From the NCBI RefSeq assembly GCF_016411825.1, contig NZ_JAEKMH010000005.1, positions 1 to 64,000 on the forward strand: a stretch of 64,000 bases of DNA, written 5' to 3'. Of this stretch, positions 54,315 to 64,000 are shown in pieces (position 1 is the first letter of the stretch; each line of letters begins with the position of its first letter). The notes beneath the pieces were generated by a model. That model saw only the letters and a program-made list of their open reading frames with translations. It was not told the DNA's origin and did not search any database. The DNA is from Devosia sediminis. GTDB taxonomy: Bacteria > Pseudomonadota > Alphaproteobacteria > Rhizobiales > Devosiaceae. The translations under genes and the position numbers were made by a program.

Positions 54315-54415
54315 CACCCTCCCCCTTGAGGGGAGGGCTGGGGAGGGGGTGGTCTTGTGGTCCGCTGACGGACCCCCACCCTCGGTCCCTCCCCTCAAGG
54401 GGGAGGAAGGCGACG
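54315..54415. repeat. Paired family A repeats between gltB and gltD
   Basis: Two copies: CCTCCCC CTTGA GGGGAGG with its GGGGAGGGGG tail (about 54318-54352) and CCTCCCC TCAAG GGGGAGG (about 54386-54406). They sit inside the gltBD transcription unit. Confidence 0.8.
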
Positions 54416-54440
54416 GAGCCGCCGGACGGGTGAAGCATCA

Positions 54441-59171
<4,731 letters not shown>

Positions 59172-59767
59172 GGCTCAACCTCGTTCTGTTCGCGCCCGCA
59201 TTGGGGGCTCAATGGTTCGTTTGCGCATCCTGGTGTTGCCGGTGGGGCCGGCCGGGCGGATGCATAGGTCCTCTTCGGGCGCAGTACTCAGCCGGGTCGT
59301 ACTACACAGTACGGCTCGAATGAGCAATCGCGTCCATGCGTGGGGAGCGGCACTGCATCCAAATGGCCGCTCATAATTCGGGCTGGATTGTGCATCTCCC
59401 GCCTCTTGCGCGACAGATACCAAGCCATCTTCACCCCGCCTGTCCGTTTCCACTCTCGACGAGCGGGCCAGCCGGACCAGCGTGCGCGCTGGCCGCGGAG
59501 AGCGGGGCGACGCGTTAGATAGGACAGACATGCTGCCCTAACCCGTTCACATTTGCATAATTCAAAACTAGGGGCAAGCGGTTTTGCCACCACTCGGCCA
59601 CAAAAAATAGGAGTTTAGTGTCTCTGGCTATAGGAAAGCGTAGGAGTTTGCATCAGTTTCAGCGCGTGCAGCTTTCAAATCACCGAGCTTTGCGTAGAAA
59701 TTTCCAATCTTATCCTATCGGCAACCTTTGCCGCCATTTTGCACTTGGTTGCACACAGGAGGATCAG
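59172..59767. other. Long leader region between gltB and the VOC gene
   Basis: 596 bases without a supported gene. A hairpin at 59293-59318 (CGTACT ACAC AGTACG, extendable to 11 pairs with G:T pairs) lies about 120 bases upstream of gltB on its strand. The part 59520-59760 is clearly AT-richer than the window and may hold the promoters of both divergent genes. I see no RNA gene I can name. Confidence 0.5.
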
Positions 59768-60145
59768 ATGATCGATCATGTCTCGCTCGGGACCAATGAT
59801 GTCGCTCGCGCCAAGGCGTTCTACGATCCGGTACTGGCAGTGGTGCAGATGACGCTGCAGGCGGAAACAAGCAGCGAACTGCTTTATGGGGCCGGGAGCT
59901 TCATGATCAGCATCGTCGTGCCGCTCGACGGCGAGCCGGCAACGCCGGGCAATGGCACTCACATCGCGTTTGCGGCGCGCGATCGCGCCATGGTCGATCG
60001 TTTTTATGAGGTCGCACTCGCCAATGGCGGTACGAGCGATGGCGCCCCGGGGACGCGGTCTGAATACGACGCTCATTATTACGGCGCGTTTGTCCGGGAT
60101 CCCGATGGCAACAAGATCGAAGCCGTCACCATGATGTCGGGATGA
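59768..60145 (+). CDS. VOC family (glyoxalase-like) protein
   Basis: A 125-residue protein from ATG 59768 with a strong AGGAGG upstream. MIDHVSLGTNDVARAKAFYDPVL and HYYGAFVRDPDGNKIEAVTM are the two family signatures; metal-ligand candidates are His4, the His of GTHIAFAA and Glu of KIEAV. It resembles the protein at 13627-14040 but is not a close duplicate. Substrate unknown. The low-GC in-frame extension upstream was rejected. Confidence 0.9.
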   Translation: MIDHVSLGTNDVARAKAFYDPVLAVVQMTLQAETSSELLYGAGSFMISIVVPLDGEPATPGNGTHIAFAARDRAMVDRFYEVALANGGTSDGAPGTRSEYDAHYYGAFVRDPDGNKIEAVTMMSG

Positions 60146-60147
60146 GT

Positions 60148-60177
60148 AAGGCGCGGTCCTTGCGGAGCCGCGCCTTT
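60148..60177 (+). terminator. Terminator after the VOC gene
   Basis: Stem AAGGCGCGG / CCGCGCCTT plus inner TCC/GGA pairs, followed by a short T-run, starting three bases after the stop codon. Confidence 0.8.
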
Positions 60178-60245
60178 CGTCGTCAGGATCGTGCGTGTTG
60201 TGAACCCGGGCCATTCGACCGTAGGTCTCACGGCCTAGCCATCTG

Positions 60246-60268
60246 AAATCGCTCCACCGGAGCGATTT
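60246..60268. repeat. Family B palindrome, copy 5
   Basis: AAATCGCTCC ACC GGAGCGATTT. The left flank (CGACCGTAGGTCTCACGGCC) matches copies 2 and 3. It lies just after the 3' end of hsp20. Confidence 0.8.
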
Positions 60269-60308
60269 CGCCTTCGGCCGATGTCTACCGACGCCGAAGA
60301 CGGCGCGG

Positions 60309-60767
60309 TTAGTTGACCGACTTGTCCTCGATGGACGGCTGGGTGCCACCGGTCACGGCGATGGTGCGCGGCTTCTTGCTTTCGGGCAGTTCGCGCTTCA
60401 GCTCCAGGTGGAGGAGGCCGTTTTCGAGGGTCGCGCCCTGCACCTCGACATAGTCGGCAAGCTGGAAGCGCAGCTCGAAGGCGCGCTCGGCAATGCCGCG
60501 ATGGAGGAATTCGCGCTTGCCTTCACCAGCTTCGGCGGGCTTGGCACCCTTGACCACAAGGCTGTTTTCCTTGGTTTCGACGGCGATGTCGCCATTGGAG
60601 AAACCAGCCACGGCGATGGAGATGCGATAGGCATCGTCGCCGGTGCGCTCGATATTGTAGGGCGGGTAGGTCTTGGTTTCCTGGGTGCCCAGGCTGTCGA
60701 GGCGGTTGAACAGCCGGTCAAAGCCGACGGTGGAGCGATAGAAGGGGGAAAAATCGATGGTCTGCAT
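60309..60767 (-). CDS. Small heat-shock protein (Hsp20/IbpA type)
   Basis: A 152-residue holdase chaperone. It begins MQTIDFSPFYRSTVGFDRLF, typical of IbpA-like members. The alpha-crystallin domain spans about 38-130 (YRISIAVAGFSNGDIAVETKENSLVVKG ... LENGLLHLELKRELPE), and the C-terminal anchoring motif is TIAV. A heat-shock promoter and a thermometer-like leader precede it. An upstream in-frame extension of 48 residues runs through that leader and was rejected. Confidence 0.94.
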   Translation of the reverse strand: MQTIDFSPFYRSTVGFDRLFNRLDSLGTQETKTYPPYNIERTGDDAYRISIAVAGFSNGDIAVETKENSLVVKGAKPAEAGEGKREFLHRGIAERAFELRFQLADYVEVQGATLENGLLHLELKRELPESKKPRTIAVTGGTQPSIEDKSVN

Positions 60768-60878
60768 TTTCACATTCTCCAATGAGCAACGTGGTTGATG
60801 TCGACCGGAGCTGCGGGGCGTTCCCGATGTGGCGAACGCTGTGGGCAGGGCCGGTTGTCCCCGGCTTTCCGGCGGACA
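60768..60878 (-). promoter_or_regulatory. ROSE-like RNA thermometer in the hsp20 leader
   Basis: The 3'-terminal hairpin is UUGCUC (60784-60789) opposite GGAGAA (60775-60780): UU pairs AA, the G is bulged, and CUC pairs with the Shine-Dalgarno GAG. This is the arrangement of ROSE elements (UUGCU with the bulged G). Upstream, a second stem GCGTTC / GAACGC with a ten-base loop is present. Melting at high temperature would free the ribosome site nine bases before the ATG. Confidence 0.65.
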
Positions 60879-60884
60879 GTGTTG

Positions 60885-60912
60885 ATGTAGGTGAGGAAGT
60901 TTTGCGTTCAAG
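60885..60912 (-). promoter_or_regulatory. Sigma-32 (RpoH)-type promoter of hsp20
   Basis: CTTG (60909-60912), 17 bases, then CCTACAT (60885-60891) on the minus strand, close to the alphaproteobacterial RpoH pattern CTTG-N17-CYTATNT (one mismatch). Transcription would start near 60878, giving a leader of about 110 bases. Confidence 0.65.
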
Positions 60913-61036
60913 GGGTGTGCGGAACCCCACCAGATGAACGGCAGATGAACGCTGCGGTCCGGCCCGGTTCAGGGGCGGGGCGCTAGAGGTTTGGTCATGG
61001 CGGAACCGGAGCGATCCGGTCACGCCATGGACCCGA

Positions 61037-61112
61037 CGGCTCTTCAACCCGCCCCCCGCAAGAGCCGCACGGACAGAAAAGCCAGCGACCATCCCGGTTG
61101 CTGGCTTTTCTT
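61037..61112 (+). ncRNA. Candidate small RNA with C-rich loop
   Basis: A perfect 8-bp stem CGGCTCTT / AAGAGCCG encloses a 15-base loop rich in C (CAACCCGCCCCCCGC), followed ten bases later by a strong intrinsic terminator. There is no gene upstream on this strand for the terminator to serve, since hsp20 is divergent. The 5' end and promoter are not defined; the C-rich loop could pair with purine-rich ribosome sites. Confidence 0.35.
61077..61112 (+). terminator. Intrinsic terminator
   Basis: A 14-bp stem AAAAGCCAGC...GCTGGCTTTT (inner GACC/GGTT, loop ATCCC) followed by CTTTATT. It lies 56 bases before the hydrolase start codon chosen here. Confidence 0.8.
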
Positions 61113-61167
61113 TATTAATGCCGCCTGCTTATGGTCGCCGACAGAGAGTGCGTTGCGAGGCCGTGAC

Positions 61168-62142
61168 TTGACCGCCCAGATCGATCCCAATGGACCCCGG
61201 CTCGTATCGGTGCCGTCCAACCCGGTGCCGGAGGGCGCCCAGGTGGGCTATTTCACCACGACCGACAGGGTGCGGCTGCGCTATGCACGCTGGCTGCGCT
61301 CGGAAGGGCCGCAGCGCGGCACGGTGTGCCTGGTGCAGGGCCGTACCGAGTATATCGAGAAGTACTTCGAGACCGTGGCCGATTTCCGCCGGCGCGGCTT
61401 TGCCGTGGCGACCTTCGACTGGCGCGGGCAGGGTGGTTCGGACCGGCTGATCGGCGACCGCACCGTGGGCTATGTCGACCGCTTCGACGACTATTGGACG
61501 GACCTCAGAAGCTTCCACGCCGATATCCTCCTGCCCGACTGTCTGGGGCCCTTCTATCTCGTGGGCCATTCCATGGGCGGGCTGGCAAGCCTTTCGGCCG
61601 CGACGCGCGACCGGATGATGTTCGATCGGGCTTTCCTTTGCGCGCCCATGGTCGGCCTTCATGGCATGGAAGACAGCCTCGGGCGTACCGCCGTCATCGC
61701 CGAGACGGCGAGTTTTCTCGGCCTGGGCAAGGTGCCGTTCAAGCGCCGCGCCGACCGGCGGCCGGACGAGGCCATGTTTCCCGACAATCCGCTGACCTCG
61801 GACCTTTTGCGCTACAAGCGCATGGTCGACACGGTGCGCGCCGATGACGGGCTGTATCTGGGGTCCCCGAGCTTCCGCTGGCTGGCGGCGGCAATGCGGG
61901 CCATGCTGGAAACAAGGCAGGAGCGCTTTCCTTCCGAAATCCGCATTCCGCTCCTGATCCTTGCGGCGGCGCGCGACCGGATCGTCTCCACCCCCGCCAT
62001 CGAGCATCTGGGGCTGAGGCTGAGGACCGGCCGCCACATGGTGATCGCCGGAGCCCGGCACGAAATGTTCATGGAAAGCGACACCATCCGCGGGCAGGTG
62101 CTGGCCGCGTTCGACGCCTTCATCACCCAGCAGAGCAGTTGA
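61168..62142 (+). CDS. Lysophospholipase-like alpha/beta hydrolase (PldB type)
   Basis: A 324-residue serine hydrolase of the S33/monoacylglycerol-lipase group: TFDWRGQGGSDR near residue 80, nucleophile elbow VGHSMGGLAS (Ser about residue 135), Asp in LAAARDRIVS and His in IAGARHEMFME. TTG 61168 with GAGG seven bases upstream was chosen because a longer in-frame start would run through an intrinsic terminator at 61077-61112. It probably releases fatty acid from lysophospholipids or monoglycerides. Confidence 0.88.
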   Translation: MTAQIDPNGPRLVSVPSNPVPEGAQVGYFTTTDRVRLRYARWLRSEGPQRGTVCLVQGRTEYIEKYFETVADFRRRGFAVATFDWRGQGGSDRLIGDRTVGYVDRFDDYWTDLRSFHADILLPDCLGPFYLVGHSMGGLASLSAATRDRMMFDRAFLCAPMVGLHGMEDSLGRTAVIAETASFLGLGKVPFKRRADRRPDEAMFPDNPLTSDLLRYKRMVDTVRADDGLYLGSPSFRWLAAAMRAMLETRQERFPSEIRIPLLILAAARDRIVSTPAIEHLGLRLRTGRHMVIAGARHEMFMESDTIRGQVLAAFDAFITQQSS

Positions 62143-62241
62143 TCACGATTGCCGCGGCATCGATTGCGCTAAAGCTTTAGTAAGCATCCAGAACGTATTT
62201 TCCCCAAGGGCCAGAAGGGCCTGGCGGGGAGTCCGAAGACA

Positions 62242-63594
62242 GTGCGCATCGTTGGCCGATTCCTCAGGAATCGCGACGGAAATGTCGCGGTCATCGTCGC
62301 CTTCCTGATCCTGCCCATGCTGGTGCTGGCCGGTGGCGCTACCGATATCGCCCGCTTCGAGGCGCATCGGGCGCAGTTGCAGGATGGGGTCGACCGCGCC
62401 GTGCTCGCCGCAGCGTCGCTGCAGCAGACGGTACCCGTTGAAACCACCGTCGCCGACTATCTCAAGACGCTCAGCTTCGTCGACGATGTCGATCTCGACT
62501 ATGACTATACGACCGGGCTCAACGCGCGCACCATCAAGGTGACGGCGAGCTATGTGATGCCGACCGGTTTCCTGCCGCTGATCGGCATCAACGAACTCAA
62601 TGTCGTGGTCGCGGCCACCGCGCAGGAAAAGCGCAGCAATATCGAGATGTCGCTGATGCTGGACTTTTCGGGGTCGATGGCGGGTAGCAAATATACCTCG
62701 CTCAAGTCTGCGGCCACCCAGTTCGTCAACACGATGATTACTCCGCAGACATCGAGCTTTACCTCGCTCAACATCGTGCCCTATGCCGGGCAGGTCTCGG
62801 TAGGGCAGACCATATTCGACGCGATGCACGGCGCGCGCTCGCATTACAACTCGTCCTGTTTCCTCCTGTCACGGCCCGACTATGGCGCTGGCCTCATCAA
62901 CCTGGCCGGGCGCGCGCAGGTGCCCCATTTCACCCGGTGGAATGGCTCGGACGAGAAGCCGACCCTGCCGGCAAACATGAATCCGGGCTGGTGTCCTTCG
63001 GACAACACCGCGATCACCTTTATGTCCAACAACCGGACCGATCTCGTGAACAAGATCGCCGGCTACCAGATGTATGACGGGACCGGCACGGCCATTGCCA
63101 TGAACTGGGGCCTGATGCTGCTCGATCCGGCGCTGCGCCCGCTCATCATGCAGGCGGTGGCCCACGGCATGGTGCCCGCCGCTTTCGCCGGCCGGCCGGC
63201 CGACTTTCACAGCGCCAATACGCTCAAGGTGCTGATCCTGATGACCGACGGCGCCATTACCGAGCAATTCACCGCCAAGGATCCCAGCAAGGATGTGCGC
63301 ACGGGAGCCAATTGGAAGCTTCTGCGCGACACCACCTACAATACGGACCAGACGACCACGGAGACCAAGAAGCATTTCAATACGGTCTGCGCGGCGGCCA
63401 AGACTCACGGGGTGATGGTCTTCACCATCGGCTTCCAGCTCAGCGACAGCGATGCCAACCAGTTGGCCATGAAGAACGAGCTGCGCAATTGCGCCTCCAG
63501 CGCTTCGCATTACTACGACGTGCAGGGGCTCAACATCGCCGCAGCCTTCAGCGCGATCGCCACCACCATCCAGAAGGTCAAACTGACGCAATGA
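62242..63594 (+). CDS. TadG-like pilus-assembly protein with von Willebrand A domain
   Basis: A 450-residue protein from GTG 62242. The N-terminal TadE/TadG-type segment (RNRDGNVAVIVAFLILPMLVLAGGATDIARFEAHRAQLQDGVDRAVLAAAS) includes one membrane helix. A VWA domain follows with an intact MIDAS: DFSGSMAGS (about 148-156) and later LMTDGAITE. It overlaps the TadE-like gene by four bases (ATGA). The tad pilus or secretion cluster presumably continues beyond the window. Confidence 0.88.
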   Translation: MRIVGRFLRNRDGNVAVIVAFLILPMLVLAGGATDIARFEAHRAQLQDGVDRAVLAAASLQQTVPVETTVADYLKTLSFVDDVDLDYDYTTGLNARTIKVTASYVMPTGFLPLIGINELNVVVAATAQEKRSNIEMSLMLDFSGSMAGSKYTSLKSAATQFVNTMITPQTSSFTSLNIVPYAGQVSVGQTIFDAMHGARSHYNSSCFLLSRPDYGAGLINLAGRAQVPHFTRWNGSDEKPTLPANMNPGWCPSDNTAITFMSNNRTDLVNKIAGYQMYDGTGTAIAMNWGLMLLDPALRPLIMQAVAHGMVPAAFAGRPADFHSANTLKVLILMTDGAITEQFTAKDPSKDVRTGANWKLLRDTTYNTDQTTTETKKHFNTVCAAAKTHGVMVFTIGFQLSDSDANQLAMKNELRNCASSASHYYDVQGLNIAAAFSAIATTIQKVKLTQ

Positions 63595-64000
63595 CGCCGC
63601 CGCGCACCCTTCTGCGACGCTTTCTCGGCAATCGCCTCGGCTCGGCAGCGATCGAATTCGCGCTGGTGCTGCCTTTGCTCGTGGTGCTGACGGCCTCGAC
63701 GCTCGAGGCCGGCTGGATCATGGTGCAGACCATCATGCTGGATCGGGCGCTCGACCAGACGGTGCGGGAATTGCGGGTCGGCACCTTTGCCAATCCGACC
63801 CAGCAGACCATGCGGGAGCAGGTCTGCGCCCGCGCCGTGGTCCTCAATGACTGCGAAAACACGATGGCGCTGGAACTGTTCGAGATCACGCCCGCAGGCG
63901 CGGGTTATCCGACGGACAGCTCCCGCTGCGTCAATCGCGACAGTCCGATCGCGCCGGTGCTGCGCTTCACACCTGGGGGCCGGTCGACAATCATGTTCGT
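63591..64000 (+). CDS. TadE-like pseudopilin (partial, runs off the window)
   Basis: The N-terminal 136 residues of a TadE-type protein: a basic start (MTPPRTLLRRFLGNRLG), the family core SAAIEFALVLPLLVVLTASTLEAG with the Glu at the processing or assembly position, and a Cys-containing outer part. It is coupled to TadG by an ATGA overlap. The 3' end lies outside the window. Confidence 0.87.
   Translation, partial: MTPPRTLLRRFLGNRLGSAAIEFALVLPLLVVLTASTLEAGWIMVQTIMLDRALDQTVRELRVGTFANPTQQTMREQVCARAVVLNDCENTMALELFEITPAGAGYPTDSSRCVNRDSPIAPVLRFTPGGRSTIMF

Noticed and set aside
24568..54415. CRISPR array
   Set aside because: The repeats are palindromic and irregularly spread between genes, with no regular spacers and no cas genes.
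59618..59767. N-terminal extension of the VOC protein at 59768
   Set aside because: The extension is in AT-rich DNA without family similarity, and a strong AGGAGG sits directly before ATG 59768.
60991..61167. Longer start for the PldB-like hydrolase
   Set aside because: This stretch contains a stable hairpin and an intrinsic terminator, and the extra residues match nothing in the family.

Overview
The window is about 64 kb of GC-rich (roughly 63-65%) bacterial chromosome with dense, short-spaced genes. Family content points to an alphaproteobacterium of the Hyphomicrobiales, and the overall look is Devosia-like (an inference, not tested): an initiator tRNA with an A29:U41 pair, a Bfd/bacterioferritin pair, DUF982 and DUF599 proteins, a bacteriophytochrome with a HisKA_2-type kinase, GntR/FCD regulation, a ROSE-like leader on an hsp20 gene, and many GC-rich extragenic palindromes. 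No transposase, integrase, prophage or CRISPR array is visible.

Layout. 0.1-5.5 kb: cysteine-cluster protein, large MscS channel, MltB-type lytic transglycosylase, exported alpha/beta hydrolase. 5.6-13.6 kb: a complete kdpFABCDE potassium-uptake operon preceded by a 27-residue membrane microprotein. 13.6-24.5 kb: VOC protein, bfr/bfd, a second hydrolase paralogue, DUF599, aldo/keto reductase, tRNA-fMet, serine deaminase, diguanylate cyclase and small stress or metabolic genes. 24.5-29.3 kb: a repeat-rich stretch with nadA, KDPG aldolase, a DUF559 gene enclosed by near-perfect inverted repeats, and modE-like/modA/modB without modC. 29.4-38.9 kb: lactate-type FMN dehydrogenase, an ECF sigma/anti-sigma operon, a TRAP transporter (DctP opposing DctMQ), two LuxR-type regulators, and an HTH/SRPBCC operon. 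39.5-47.4 kb: ABC-F protein, DUF454, bacteriophytochrome, sugar kinase, dihaem cytochrome c and nadB. 47.5-51.4 kb: sugar-acid catabolism (FAH hydrolase, fucU, GntR regulator, UxaA-family dehydratase). 51.5-59.2 kb: hpt, DUF982, gltD and gltB. 59.7-64 kb: VOC protein, hsp20 under a sigma-32-like promoter and thermometer-like leader, a candidate small RNA, a lysophospholipase-like hydrolase and the start of a TadG/TadE pair.

How the genes fit together. FucU, the FAH-family hydrolase and the UxaA-family dehydratase fit an oxidative L-fucose or related deoxy-sugar route that ends in pyruvate plus L-lactate. The palindrome CTAACATGTTAG lies directly upstream of the GntR gene and recurs 20 kb away upstream of the L-lactate dehydrogenase-like gene, so one regulator may control both ends of the route. 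The nearby TRAP binding protein resembles those for lactate and 2-oxo acids.

The most unusual signals are: (1) the DUF559 gene inside about 33-bp inverted repeats that belong to a family scattered over the window; (2) a second palindrome family whose stem covaries among five copies; (3) two identically built ModE-like boxes (CGATAT-N12-ATATCG) around modA; (4) the shared GntR operator; (5) the sigma-32 promoter plus ROSE-like hairpin at hsp20; (6) a FixJ-type regulator whose receiver has lost its phosphorylation residues; (7) a DUF454 gene with no ATG, GTG or TTG ahead of its domain.
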